In this document: piece after piece, positions 26,424-35,908 of the stretch
Numbering within the stretch: the stretch's first letter is position 1
Layout of the letters: each line of letters begins with the position of its first letter
Assembly (NCBI GenBank): GCA_018669475.1
Contig: JABHCC010000209.1
Span: forward strand, 1 to 64,000
Direction: 5' to 3'
Length of the DNA: 64,000 nucleotides
From: Bacteroidota bacterium
Lineage (GTDB): Bacteria; Bacteroidota; Bacteroidia; Bacteroidales; UBA12481
The notes under the pieces: generated by a model
Seen by the model: only the letters and a program-made list of their open reading frames with translations
What the model was told of the DNA's origin: nothing
The model's database searches: none
Position numbers and translations under genes: made by a program

Positions 26424-28550
26424 TTAGGAGATAGGAAGATGCGGAAAAACAAGAGCAGGTGCATTCAGCCATTCAGCAAGTGTTTCGATTTTTGGCAAAT
26501 CCTTTTGTGGCTTCCAGATTGCCAAGCTGATATCATGATTTCCTATATCCATAAATCCTGGTGCTGGTCCGGTGCGGGATTCGGGTTTGATATCATATTC
26601 GTGCCAATGACAATAAGCTGCAGATCTGAGAACACTGAGGCGAAGCTCAGAATTGACAAAATCATAGCCGTGAAGTCCGTTGTGGGCAATACAAATCTCC
26701 TCCTGATTTTGGTTCTTCTGTCCGATTTTCATCCAAGTACCATGGCAATGTTCCTGGCCATCAGCTTTTCTGGTGATCATACCACCGGGGATTTCACAAG
26801 TACAACTGTCGTAAGACGGATCAAGGGGTAGCACCAATTTGATTCTTTTCTGCTCTTCATGCCAATTTATCTGAATGCGGTATTCAGTAAGAGGCCAGTC
26901 AGCATATTTGATGACTTGAAGTATTATGCTGCTATTATTATAGCTAAGCAATGATTCCTGTATGGTTCTTACTGATCCGTGAGATACAATTCTCTTTGAT
27001 TTTTTTTCATCAGTGAATTCACCAATGACATCATCCCATTTCCAGGTTTGTGTGCCCCAGGAGTCAGCAATATCTCTGACGACAATAAACTTAACCTTAA
27101 AAGGATCATCTATTAGCTCTGGTTCGATTTCCTGCCTCGATAAAGCCGGGACAGGATTCAAACCGAAATGATGTATTCCCGGCTGCATATCCCTGGCCAT
27201 AAAAACTATTTTTCTTCTCCATCGATGAAAAGGAAGTAAGGCATCAGCTTGCTCTTCCTGACATGGAATAACAACACCTTCCCTGTTGGTCAGAATCAGT
27301 TCTTTTTCTTCATCCCAGAATGGACGATAGTCTGACATACACTCAAATTCAATTGGCAGTTTCGTGAACCCACTGTGGTCGTGAAAAACAGTAAGTGGAA
27401 TATGAGCAACAAGAGGCATAGCACTACTGTTTATCAGGGAAACAGATTTCATATTCTCCTCCCGGATGTTTTCCATGGCTCTGCCAAACAGATCCATAGC
27501 ATCTTCCTCAGCAGTAGAGATGCAGGTGCCTGTGAGAATATCATGAAAATCGTTGAACAAAATGTCGTGCCAGATTTTGCCGTGAGCTGTTTCCTTTTCA
27601 GAATCAATATTCGTTTTACTGTCGTGCGGGATTATGTTGGATAGTTTTTCCATTTGACTGGCAGCAGCACTTGCCTGCAAAGCCTTTCTTTTCAAGCGGG
27701 CCATGGAAGTATATGTACCAGTAAAAACCCTTTGCAGTTCACCTTGATAAACCGGAGCTTTGACAATATACCGGCTCAGTGATTGAAAAAATCTGTCAGG
27801 AGTACTATGTATAAAATTCACTCTATTTTCTTCAGTAATATATTCCTGAATTTTTTTCAGGTCTTCCCGTGTGGCACCACCACCATGATTTCCCAAACCC
27901 CAGAAGACTGCTACATCCCGATTAAGCTGAACCGACAGGTCAGCACCCTCTTTCATGCGTTGTTTGATATTGTTGCGCTCAGTGTGGTAAAGTCCGATCT
28001 CAATGCGATAAGCTGGAATGATGCTTCCATCCGATCCTTCCCAATTATATAGACTGGATGGTAGTTCAAGAAGATCCAGCTCAGGACGTTGATGGATATA
28101 AAACTCATATCCATGCTCATTAAGCAAGCCTGGCAAGCCTGCTGAATGGCCAAATGAGTCAAAATTATAGGCCACCCTGGGTTCACTATCGAAGTGTTTT
28201 TTAAAGAATTTTTTTCCCTCCCGGATGTGTTTGATGAGATTGCGGGTGGGCAGGAGGTTCAGATCGGGCTGTAAAAACCATCCACCAGAAATAAACCAGC
28301 GTTTTTGGTGAACCAGGTCCTGAATCTGCCTGAAAAGACGAGGGTCATATCGCATAACCCATTCGTATAATATTGCTTCATTGTGATTGAAAATCAGCTG
28401 GGGATTTTCCTTGAGTAACTGAACAGCATTCTTAAAAGTAGCCAGAGCTTCTGCACATCCTTCTGTCCAACGCCATTGCCAAACCGGATCGAGATGTGCA
28501 TTACAAATAAGGTGGACTGTATTTTTATGATTATTATAATCCTTGTTCAT
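26424..28550 (-). CDS. GH38-family alpha-mannosidase
   Basis: A 708-residue GH38 enzyme without signal peptide, so probably cytoplasmic. Zinc-binding His19 and Asp21 are in NAHLDPVWQW; the nucleophile region YNFDSFGHSAGLP follows near 130, and GLGNHGGGATREDL near 215. The C-terminal beta domains (about 375-700) are present but short for the family, which often reaches 800-1000 residues. It removes alpha-linked mannose from imported oligosaccharides or glycoconjugates. Its start is adjacent to the stop of the symporter gene, which points to uptake followed by cytoplasmic cleavage. The divergent lyxose/mannose isomerase supports mannose as product. Confidence 0.93.
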   Translation of the reverse strand: MNKDYNNHKNTVHLICNAHLDPVWQWRWTEGCAEALATFKNAVQLLKENPQLIFNHNEAILYEWVMRYDPRLFRQIQDLVHQKRWFISGGWFLQPDLNLLPTRNLIKHIREGKKFFKKHFDSEPRVAYNFDSFGHSAGLPGLLNEHGYEFYIHQRPELDLLELPSSLYNWEGSDGSIIPAYRIEIGLYHTERNNIKQRMKEGADLSVQLNRDVAVFWGLGNHGGGATREDLKKIQEYITEENRVNFIHSTPDRFFQSLSRYIVKAPVYQGELQRVFTGTYTSMARLKRKALQASAAASQMEKLSNIIPHDSKTNIDSEKETAHGKIWHDILFNDFHDILTGTCISTAEEDAMDLFGRAMENIREENMKSVSLINSSAMPLVAHIPLTVFHDHSGFTKLPIEFECMSDYRPFWDEEKELILTNREGVVIPCQEEQADALLPFHRWRRKIVFMARDMQPGIHHFGLNPVPALSRQEIEPELIDDPFKVKFIVVRDIADSWGTQTWKWDDVIGEFTDEKKSKRIVSHGSVRTIQESLLSYNNSSIILQVIKYADWPLTEYRIQINWHEEQKRIKLVLPLDPSYDSCTCEIPGGMITRKADGQEHCHGTWMKIGQKNQNQEEICIAHNGLHGYDFVNSELRLSVLRSAAYCHWHEYDIKPESRTGPAPGFMDIGNHDISLAIWKPQKDLPKIETLAEWLNAPALVFPHLPIS

Positions 28551-30308
28551 TTATTCATCTTTTGAAGGGAGATTTCTGTACCAGGTGATATACAAAACCA
28601 CAACAAGCAAAGCGGCAATCCCAAGCCATATCCAGAATTTATTCCATTCTCTGAGAAAGAGGTAAAATGGTATTAGAGCCAAAGAAAACTGAAAAACCGG
28701 AACAATGAGTCCGTTCAGAGCATCCCATAAAGGCTCCTTGTTTTTAGGATCAATGAGTCCTTGTGAGATGGCTTCTTTTTTAATTGGTTTCCAGAAACCA
28801 AAGGGCTTTATACTCGTATAGAAGTTGACTAGAATTTTTTGATCTGTTGGTTTAAATATCCATCCCATTGTGATTGAAATAATGAGACTGGCCAGCACAT
28901 TTACCCCCAGTGAATAGCTAATTATAAGGTCGCTTAGAAAGACTTTCTGAAAAACAATAAAGATTGCTGTGCCAATCATGCTGAAAACAAAAGCTTTACC
29001 ACTATAGCGCCACCAATGCCATCGTAGAGTGGCAGGCACCAATATCATGGTTACCACTATGAAAAGCATGGTTTCCCATGCCGAGATAATATCCTGGAAG
29101 GCCAGACTGAAAACAAAACCTATGAGGAGGGCAATAACTGAAGCTAACTGTCCAATTCTGATAATTTTCTTTTCGCTAAGGGATTTAATAAAATATCTTT
29201 TGATGAAGTCATTAACCACTACATTGCTGGTAACATTTATCATGGCATCCAGGGTTGACATTAATGCTGCCAGAAGAATGGCCATGAATAATCCACTTAT
29301 TCCTACAGGGAGGTTTGTCAGAACCATGGGCATAATCTTTTCTGCGTCAAAACCTGAAGTGGTTCCGAGATAATAGACACCTAATACTAAGAATGCAACA
29401 CCAAGAAACCATCTGATGGTGTATCCCAGAGTCCACATTCCACCAGCCAGAGATGCATCCCGAGTGCTTCGCGCGCTAAGGAAGAACTGGAAATCCCAAA
29501 CGTTCGGGCCTGCCAGAACTCTGAAGATCATCCATCAGAAGCCTATAAATATTAAAGGTCCGAATAAATCAAAATGCTGGTAGGCAGCAGGTGTTGAATT
29601 AAGGTATCCATCCCAAAGATTCCAGCTTGGTGCGAGCTGGCTCCATCCGGCAGGTTGAGATTGTGCTAAATCGATTCCAATACCATTTGAGAAAATAATT
29701 ATTGTGAGCAAAACTGCTCCTGCTGCGATTAGAACAGTTTGGATCATGTCGGTGATAATAACACCATAAAAGCCTGCAACAGTGACATATAAGCCTACTA
29801 CACCAAATACTATGAGAGTTGCCTGCCATCGGCTGATAGGAAAGAAGGCTTCAGCAAATTTCCCGATTCCGACAGCAATATACATCAGATTGAAAATCAT
29901 AAGTACCAGGAGAAAAATGGCAGATGCAAGGCGGGCCATCTCAGCATCACGATTTTTGCCGAAGCGGGTTTCGTTCCATTCAGCAAAGGTCATTACTCCT
30001 GAGCGTCTGATCCATTTGGCTTGAAAGGCCATGTATCCTGCTATAATAAACCATCCCCAGAAAATATGGGTCATCCATACAGATTTCAATCCCAGGTAAA
30101 ACAAGGCGCCAACCATTGCCATTGTCCCTCCGATATCGATATAGCTTGAACATCCTGCAATACCCAGCATCCACCAGGGAACGTTGCGACCAGCCAGGTA
30201 ATAATTGTCTAATTTTGATGAAGCTTTTTTTCGTATTACCAGGCCTAAAATTCCAACCAGAACTAAGTATAAAATAATCAGGGAAGTATCAATCCAGTGC
30301 AATTTCAT
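28551..30308 (-). pseudogene. sodium:solute symporter (SSS) family gene interrupted by one in-frame TGA
   Basis: Two pieces in the same frame read as one SSS symporter of 585 codons before the final stop: 257 residues (30308-29535), a TGA codon at 29537-29535, then TGG ATG and 326 more residues (to 28551). There is no frameshift. The first piece has about six helices starting with IDTSLIILYLVLVGILGLV; the second starts with the conserved FRVLAGPNVWDFQFFLSARSTRDA region and carries the remaining helices. The TGA stands directly before TGG and may be a mutated Trp codon. It could be a recent nonsense mutation, a sequencing error, or readthrough. It is followed directly by GH38, so the substrate was probably a sugar. 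Confidence 0.85.
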
Positions 30309-30417
30309 AAATGGAAGATTATTACCACATTAATTTCACAAAATAATCGGATAATTACAAGTTGGTCATTTACAATTTCCGTTTTTTTTCACCACATTTA
30401 TATCAACACTTAAAAGC

Positions 30418-30948
30418 ATGGATAAAGCTATTGTAAAAAAAGTAAAAAGTCAGGCATTGGATCTTGTTGAGCAAGCAGGAATAGTATTGACGGATGATGA
30501 GAGGGAAGGCTTGGAAATTGCTGATTTGGGTTTGAATGACATAGAACGTATTGGACTGGAGGTGATTGAATATGTGAATAATGATCGATATTGTGCAAAA
30601 GAGATCATACTCCTGCCCTGGCAGATATGTCCGGAGCATCGACATCCGAAGATATCTGATAAGAATATTGGAAAGAAGGAAACTTTCAGGTGCCGATGGG
30701 GTGTTGTTTATTTGTATGTTTCAGGAGATGCTGCTCTAAATCCGAAAGCTAAGGTACCTGAAGTGTATCGTGAGCATTTACATGTTTGGCATGAGATTAT
30801 TCTGCATCCGGGGGAACAGTACACCATTCAGCCAAACGGATTACACTGGTTTCAGGCTGGTGATGATGGAGCTGTTATATCAGAGTTTTCCTCCACCAGT
30901 TCAGATGACAATGATGTGTTCAGTGATCCGAATGTTAACCGAACTTGA
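30418..30948 (+). CDS. D-lyxose/D-mannose isomerase (cupin)
   Basis: A 176-residue cupin sugar isomerase of the D-lyxose isomerase family, which interconverts D-lyxose with D-xylulose and D-mannose with D-fructose. The metal ligands are visible: His74 and His76 in CPEHRHP, Glu88 in GKKETFR, and His143 in NGLHWF. It has no signal peptide and is cytoplasmic. It is divergent from the symporter/GH38 operon, so its likely task is to turn released mannose into fructose. The tail (NVNRT) overlaps the beginning of the repeated regulatory leader of the downstream DPP-IV gene. Confidence 0.88.
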   Translation: MDKAIVKKVKSQALDLVEQAGIVLTDDEREGLEIADLGLNDIERIGLEVIEYVNNDRYCAKEIILLPWQICPEHRHPKISDKNIGKKETFRCRWGVVYLYVSGDAALNPKAKVPEVYREHLHVWHEIILHPGEQYTIQPNGLHWFQAGDDGAVISEFSSTSSDDNDVFSDPNVNRT

Positions 30949-31038
30949 CAAAGGGAAAAATAATTAACACAAACGCGGATGATTGTTTTTGTTATGCGTG
31001 CTCCAATCGACAAATAAAAATCTAAATATAAACGGATG
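30946..31038 (+). promoter_or_regulatory. repeated promoter-leader element, copy A (DPP-IV gene)
   Basis: Ends with the ATG of the DPP-IV gene and shares the core CGGATGATTGTTTTTGTTAT and the leader end TATAAACGGATGA with copies B (51087-51179) and C (60686-60765, minus strand). The TGTTTTTG segment is in the position of a -7 box. Compared with the other two, it has small insertions and deletions around 31003-31025, which shift any reading frame through the leader; conservation is thus of DNA or RNA, not of a leader peptide. It starts at the end of the lyxose isomerase gene. Confidence 0.7.
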
Positions 31039-33252
31039 AAAAAAATTAATATCAGTGTTTTATTGGTGCTATGTATAAGCATCTTTTTTGTTTATAATGC
31101 CCAGGGCCAAAAACAGAAGTATGAATCATTCAGAGATGCCTTGTTTGCATCAGGACAAATAGGTGGACAGGGAGGGCCTTCAAATATGACATGGATTGAG
31201 GGTGGTGCAAAATATTCTTTTACAAAGAACAATCAGGGAGCTCAGGAAATATGGACTCATACAATGAAAAGCGGGGATGAAGAGCTGGTTTTCAGCACAA
31301 AGGACCTTAGTGTTCCTGGTAGTGATCAAGCTTTTCGTTATGTTTCTTTTCAGTGGACTGAGGATTTCAAATATTTGTTTTTCCAAACCAATTTCAGACC
31401 TATCTGGCGTTATTCAGGAAATTCTGATTATTTCTATTGGAGTGTTGAGGATAAGACATTAAAGCAGATTGTTGGTTCAGCATTCTCTGCTGAGATATCT
31501 CCTGATGGTACTAAGGTAGGGTATGGTAAAGACGGTGAATTATTTGTGTTTGATTTTGCCACTGGTAAAAACACAAAGCTTACTAATGATGCAGCCACAA
31601 ATAAATATAATGGTCGATTCGGATGGGCTCAGGAAGAGGAATTTGGACTTGTACAGGGATGGATTTGGTCGCCTGAAAGCAAGTATATGGCTTACTGGCA
31701 ATCAGATGAGACACATGTTCCGATTTATAAACTGACAGATTTCGCGGGGATGCACCCTGAATATATGGAAGTGCCATATCCTAAGGTTGGTGATCCTACG
31801 CCCATTGTAAAGATTGGTATTCTGAATACTCAGGACGATAGTCAGAAATGGTTGAATATTGATTTGCATGATGGTTATATACCACGAATGTATTGGACAA
31901 ATGATGCCGATAAGCTGGCTGTGGTTTGGATGAATCGTGAGCAGAATCACCTGAAATTATATATGATTGATGTTTTAAGAGGGACTAAAACGGTTGTTCT
32001 GGAAGAGAAATCTAAATCATGGATAGATGTTTCTGACTTTTTCGGTGGCAGATTGCATCATTTCTATTTTCCTGATGAGCTGAAGTCATTCTTTCTGGTT
32101 TCAGAATCAGATGGATATGCACACATCTACCATTATGATTATGATGGTAATTTGTTGAATCAGGTCACAAAAGGTGATTTTGAAGTGATAGGTATCGATG
32201 CCCTTGATCTGAAGAAGAAGAAAATTTATTTTACTTCAACAGAGGGTTCTTCAACTGAAAGGCATTTGTATGTGGCCAAGTTTGATGGCTCATCGAAAAA
32301 GCGTTTGACCCCGGAGCCTGGCCAACACTCAGTTTCAGTCAGTCCTGATGGCAAGTATTATTTGGATAGCTACTCAAACGTTAGTACACCCCGACAGGTT
32401 GAAATGTGGACAACTAAGGGGAAGATGATTGAGAAAATGGTTGACAATCAATCGGTTTTAGAGTTTATTGAAAAAACAGCCTATGCGGCAAAAGAATTAT
32501 TCAGTTTTACTGCATCAGATGGTCAGAAACTGGATGGATATTACATAAAACCAATTGATTTTGATCCGGGTAAATCATACCCTATGGTATTAAGTGTTTA
32601 TGGTGGTCCTGGTTCTCAGGGTGTATATAATTCGTGGGAAGGAAATCCTTTTTCACAGTATCTTGCTCACCAGGGTTATGTCGTTGCCAATGTAAATAAT
32701 CGTGGAAATGGCGGATATGGGGATGCTTTTGAGAAAATTGTGTATGAGCAGCTAGGAAAATACGAAAGTCAGGATTTTGTTGAAACAGCTCAATATCTTG
32801 CATCTACTTTTTCGTGGATTGATGGAGAGCGTCTTGCCATTTACGGACACAGTTATGGAGGGTACACCTCTGCTTTCACTATGCTTACACATCCGGGAGT
32901 TTTTAAGGCCGCGATCGTTGCAGCTCCTGTAACCGACCATCTTCTGTATGATTGCATCCTGACTGAAAGATCGATGGGGCTGATAGAGAATAATGCTGAA
33001 GGTTACAAGCAAAGTTCTGTGATTACTCATGCTGGTAATCTTGAGGGAGAGCTATTACTGGCGCATTCACTGATGGATGAAAATGTTCATCCTCAGAATA
33101 CTTTCCAGCTGGTAAATGCTTTTAATATGGCGGGTAAAGATTTTGTGCTGAAGATTTATCCCCCGGGGGCTCATGGTATTGCTACAGATCTGACAACTTA
33201 TATGCTGTTGAATGGGCAGTATTTTAAGTTTCTGGAGAGGGTTTTGAAGTAA
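31036..33252 (+). CDS. dipeptidyl peptidase IV family serine peptidase (S9B)
   Basis: A 738-residue exported peptidase (signal peptide, cleavage probable after NAQGQ at about 25). An eight-bladed propeller (about 50-480) includes the double-Glu region QEEEFGLVQGW that binds the peptide N-terminus in DPP-IV, followed by the alpha/beta hydrolase domain with the triad Ser606 (GHSYGG), Asp681 and His713. It releases X-Pro or X-Ala dipeptides from peptides in the periplasm or at the surface. Length is standard. Its promoter-leader is shared with a sensor kinase and an M14 peptidase gene, suggesting joint regulation of peptide breakdown. Confidence 0.95.
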   Translation: MKKINISVLLVLCISIFFVYNAQGQKQKYESFRDALFASGQIGGQGGPSNMTWIEGGAKYSFTKNNQGAQEIWTHTMKSGDEELVFSTKDLSVPGSDQAFRYVSFQWTEDFKYLFFQTNFRPIWRYSGNSDYFYWSVEDKTLKQIVGSAFSAEISPDGTKVGYGKDGELFVFDFATGKNTKLTNDAATNKYNGRFGWAQEEEFGLVQGWIWSPESKYMAYWQSDETHVPIYKLTDFAGMHPEYMEVPYPKVGDPTPIVKIGILNTQDDSQKWLNIDLHDGYIPRMYWTNDADKLAVVWMNREQNHLKLYMIDVLRGTKTVVLEEKSKSWIDVSDFFGGRLHHFYFPDELKSFFLVSESDGYAHIYHYDYDGNLLNQVTKGDFEVIGIDALDLKKKKIYFTSTEGSSTERHLYVAKFDGSSKKRLTPEPGQHSVSVSPDGKYYLDSYSNVSTPRQVEMWTTKGKMIEKMVDNQSVLEFIEKTAYAAKELFSFTASDGQKLDGYYIKPIDFDPGKSYPMVLSVYGGPGSQGVYNSWEGNPFSQYLAHQGYVVANVNNRGNGGYGDAFEKIVYEQLGKYESQDFVETAQYLASTFSWIDGERLAIYGHSYGGYTSAFTMLTHPGVFKAAIVAAPVTDHLLYDCILTERSMGLIENNAEGYKQSSVITHAGNLEGELLLAHSLMDENVHPQNTFQLVNAFNMAGKDFVLKIYPPGAHGIATDLTTYMLLNGQYFKFLERVLK

Positions 33253-33262
33253 AAAAAAGAAG

Positions 33263-33320
33263 TTATCAGTCTTCAGTTATCAGTCTTCAGAAAGAAAAAA
33301 AAGAAGTTTTCAGTCTTCAG
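33263..33320. repeat. short direct repeats, TTATCAGTCTTCAG
   Basis: Two tandem copies of TTATCAGTCTTCAG (33263-33276 and 33277-33290) and a third with one change (33307-33320) lie between convergent genes, in A-rich sequence. Related simple repeats are common between genes in Bacteroidota. They have no associated cas gene, so they are not CRISPR. Confidence 0.85.
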
Positions 33321-33368
33321 CAAGACAAAAAAAGTCTTTAGTTAGAGAGAAAAAAGATTTCAGTTTTT

Positions 33369-35060
33369 TTAGTTGTTTGGGATTGTTGATGGGTGGGATT
33401 TGATTTTTTTTACTTTGATTTTTAGGGAGAAGGCCTTTTTTGTACCGTAAATTCTTACTGGAATATTTTGTTGCTGGAGTTGCCTGGCTTGTGTTTTTAA
33501 TTCATCAGTGGGTAGAATTAAAGGATTTGTGAAGGTGTTGTTTGTGATTTGTATTTCTCCTTCTGGTGTGCTGATCAGTTTACCTGCTGCCAGAGCTTTT
33601 TCGGCTATATCGGGTGTTCCTGCCGGAGGATCGGGCAAGTAAATGAGAGTAAAATATGACCCTTGCCAGGCAATTTCAGATCCGGGAGGGGCGGGTGGTT
33701 CTTCAAATTGAACCTGGCCCCTGTGGTACTGTTTGTTGGGCCGATAATGTTGATTAAGTAAATATATTCGTCTGTAGTTACTGAATAAGGAAGTCTCCAT
33801 CATATGGGTTTGTGCAATTTTGCAATTCAGGGCCCATGCTGTCCACCATTCAAGCCCGTGACGTGCAAGAACTAAATCATCATCATTTATTTGGAGAACC
33901 TGATCCATTTCATGCAATTCTGATAATGCATCCGGATGTATGCTGGAAGGTCGGTTGCCAGTAGTGGCTGCAAATATTGATAAGGCTAATGTTATAATCA
34001 GAAAACTACTCAGCCATTGCTGTGATTTGTTTGAAAGGACTGGCAATAAAACAGCCCAACTAAGTATCAGCGGGATATGGGCCATCATTACCAATCGTAA
34101 AGCCCATTCAGTTCCGATCAGGGGTGTAGAGAAAATCAGAGCGGTGATACTACTGGCCATGGCTAGTCTGAACTTATTATTATCCAGCACATTTTTATAA
34201 TATGAGCTGATAATCACAGTTACTATTGCAAAAGTGTGGGTGATAATAAGCATTAGAGTTAAAGCTGGCGTGAGAACCTTTTGCCCCTTGAGCAGATAGA
34301 ATAGTAAGGGTTGGTCGAAAAGACTGATTGGTGAAAACAGAAGTTCGCTTATTCTTTCAAACCGCCCGGGTATCAGCCAATAGATTAATACTGCTATGAA
34401 TCCAAGGCCAAAAAAGCCAATAATAAGTTGTTTCCAGTTTTTACTTAGCAGGAATAATATAAGAGCAAATATGAGAACCAAAAGAATGGAGCCAAAATGA
34501 GTTAGCAAACATAAAGTAAGAGAAAGGACAGTAAAGGAAACAGACTTGAGTTTTTTGTTCGAATCCCATGTGGCTATTGATAAAAGAAACAATATGACCA
34601 TTAGCAGCCCGATTGCGTTTTTATGCATCTCGCCGGTGAGAAGGAAAATTGAAGGGAAGTACAAAATACTGAAAGCTATCAATAGTACAGGAGCCAGCGA
34701 CAGTCGTTTGTTCCAAAAATGCTTAACTAAATAAAATGCTGGAACAGCTGTCAGGGGAGGCAGAATGCTGTCAATAATTTTAGATGCTACTATAATACCT
34801 GAATGTCGGGTAGAATTAAACAGGTCAATAAACCAGGCTAATCCTGCTTCAAACCAAAAAACCAGCGGAAGGTCTTCAATAGCCAGATGACCTGATTCCA
34901 ATAAGCTTCTGACTTGAACTGGATAGTAGCCACCATTGACTCCCGGGAGCAATGGTGAGCTAAAATTCAGCTTCAGTCTGATCAGAGATGCTGACAGGAT
35001 TATTCCGAACAGAACCAAGTATTGAAAATGTCGGCTTTGTATTTTGTATTTCACAAGCAT
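33369..35060 (-). CDS. polytopic membrane protein, GT39/PMT-like glycosyltransferase candidate
   Basis: A 563-residue inner-membrane protein with about ten to twelve hydrophobic helices over the first 380 residues and a soluble C-terminal domain. The start LFGIILSASLIRLKLNFSSP with the following luminal-type loop (GVNGGYYPVQVRSLLESG) is like lipid-linked sugar glycosyltransferases or oligosaccharyltransferase-like proteins. An upstream ATG at 35129 would overlap the divergent small lipoprotein gene, so ATG at 35060 is chosen. No nearby glycan gene explains the substrate. The activity is inferred only from topology; it could be an uncharacterised membrane protein. Confidence 0.65.
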   Translation of the reverse strand: MLVKYKIQSRHFQYLVLFGIILSASLIRLKLNFSSPLLPGVNGGYYPVQVRSLLESGHLAIEDLPLVFWFEAGLAWFIDLFNSTRHSGIIVASKIIDSILPPLTAVPAFYLVKHFWNKRLSLAPVLLIAFSILYFPSIFLLTGEMHKNAIGLLMVILFLLSIATWDSNKKLKSVSFTVLSLTLCLLTHFGSILLVLIFALILFLLSKNWKQLIIGFFGLGFIAVLIYWLIPGRFERISELLFSPISLFDQPLLFYLLKGQKVLTPALTLMLIITHTFAIVTVIISSYYKNVLDNNKFRLAMASSITALIFSTPLIGTEWALRLVMMAHIPLILSWAVLLPVLSNKSQQWLSSFLIITLALSIFAATTGNRPSSIHPDALSELHEMDQVLQINDDDLVLARHGLEWWTAWALNCKIAQTHMMETSLFSNYRRIYLLNQHYRPNKQYHRGQVQFEEPPAPPGSEIAWQGSYFTLIYLPDPPAGTPDIAEKALAAGKLISTPEGEIQITNNTFTNPLILPTDELKTQARQLQQQNIPVRIYGTKKAFSLKIKVKKIKSHPSTIPNN

Positions 35061-35104
35061 CAGCAAGTCAAATCCTTTTATTACCTTTGGTTGAGTCCAA
35101 TGTA

Positions 35105-35257
35105 ATGAATATGAAAAAAATATCTGCAAAAATTGCCCTAATTCTTTTCGTGGCAGGATTACTGGCTATCGGTCTGCAAGCTTGTGATGATTCCTATGCT
35201 GACTGCGGAGATTATGGTAATTACGGTGATCCCTATGGTGGCGGTCAGCTCCCCTGA
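35105..35257 (+). CDS. small lipoprotein rich in Gly, Tyr and Asp
   Basis: A 50-residue protein: a basic N-terminus (MNMKKISAK), a hydrophobic core, and a lipobox GLQAC with lipidated Cys27, leaving a 24-residue mature peptide with a DYGNYGDPYGGG tail. It would sit in the inner or outer membrane. A longer reading from 34988 would enter the divergent gene and is rejected. No family is recognised; the signal peptide and lipobox are clear enough to make it a real gene candidate. Its stop lies 10 bases from the convergent cyclophilin gene's stop. Confidence 0.72.
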   Translation: MNMKKISAKIALILFVAGLLAIGLQACDDSYADCGDYGNYGDPYGGGQLP

Positions 35258-35267
35258 TTATCAGTTG

Positions 35268-35705
35268 TTATTCCTCAGTTACCAGAATTTTTGTGATTTT
35301 ATCACCCTCCCGGATTTGATCAATAAAGTCAAGCCCTTCAGTTACTTTTCCAAAACATGTGTGATTCCGATCAAGATGGGCTGTATTGTTTCTCGAGTGA
35401 CATATAAAGAATTGTGAACCACCTGTATTTCTACCTGCATGAGCCATGGACAGAACTCCACGATCATGATACTGGTTATCGCCGTCTAACTCACAATCGA
35501 TCGAGTATCCTGGTCCACCTGCTCCGGTTCCGTCAGGACAACCACCCTGAACAACAAAATCGGGGATCACCCGGTGAAAATTAAGGCCATCATAATAACC
35601 ATCTTTTGACAGTTTAATGAAATTATCAACTGTTTTTGGGGCATCCTTATCGTAGAATTCAACTTTCATGATCCCTTTTTCGGTATGGATTTCTGCTTTT
35701 TTCAT
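35268..35705 (-). CDS. cyclophilin-type peptidyl-prolyl cis-trans isomerase
   Basis: A 145-residue cyclophilin, starting at ATG 35705 (MKKAEIHTEKG). The active-site pattern is clear: FHRVIPDFVVQGG, GVLSMAHAGRNTGGSQFFI, and CFGKVTEGLDFID. It has no signal peptide, so it works in the cytoplasm as a proline isomerase in protein folding. A codon further upstream (35726) adds only seven residues; the short distance to the promoter at 35724-35754 rules it out. Gene alone, with its own promoter. Confidence 0.95.
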   Translation of the reverse strand: MKKAEIHTEKGIMKVEFYDKDAPKTVDNFIKLSKDGYYDGLNFHRVIPDFVVQGGCPDGTGAGGPGYSIDCELDGDNQYHDRGVLSMAHAGRNTGGSQFFICHSRNNTAHLDRNHTCFGKVTEGLDFIDQIREGDKITKILVTEE

Positions 35706-35723
35706 TTTGAATAATTTATCCTG

Positions 35724-35754
35724 CAAAGATATGAGTTATTCAAAACGCACCAAA
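35724..35754 (-). promoter_or_regulatory. Bacteroidota-type promoter of the cyclophilin gene
   Basis: On the minus strand TTTG (35754-35751) and TATCTTTG (35731-35724) are separated by exactly 19 bases, a perfect match to the -33 TTTG / -7 TAnnTTTG pattern. Transcription would begin about 12 bases before the ATG at 35705, giving a very short leader. The rest of the gap to 35909 shows no further clear feature. Confidence 0.75.
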
Positions 35755-35908
35755 TAGCATTCTGAGCCATTATGAATCATTGAAAATCCCTATTCGGCAT
35801 GTTAACTCCATGAAAAGGGCCGGGTCAAAATATTCACTGCTGCATTTATGCAAAAGTTTATATATTTAACTACTTAAATATGAGTTATTTCCTTAACAGT
35901 ATAGTTAT

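Noticed and set aside
26398-26472. Upstream extension of the ABC ATPase
   Set aside because: Cysteine-rich, overlaps the GH38 gene end, and the ATPase domain begins right after the Met at 26397.
29535-29537. TGA in the symporter as a selenocysteine codon or changed genetic code
   Set aside because: The gene family has no known Sec site, and many genes in the window end properly with TGA, so the code is standard.
33263-33320. Short direct repeats as a CRISPR array
   Set aside because: Repeats are only 14 bases, two of them adjacent without spacers, and no cas genes are near.
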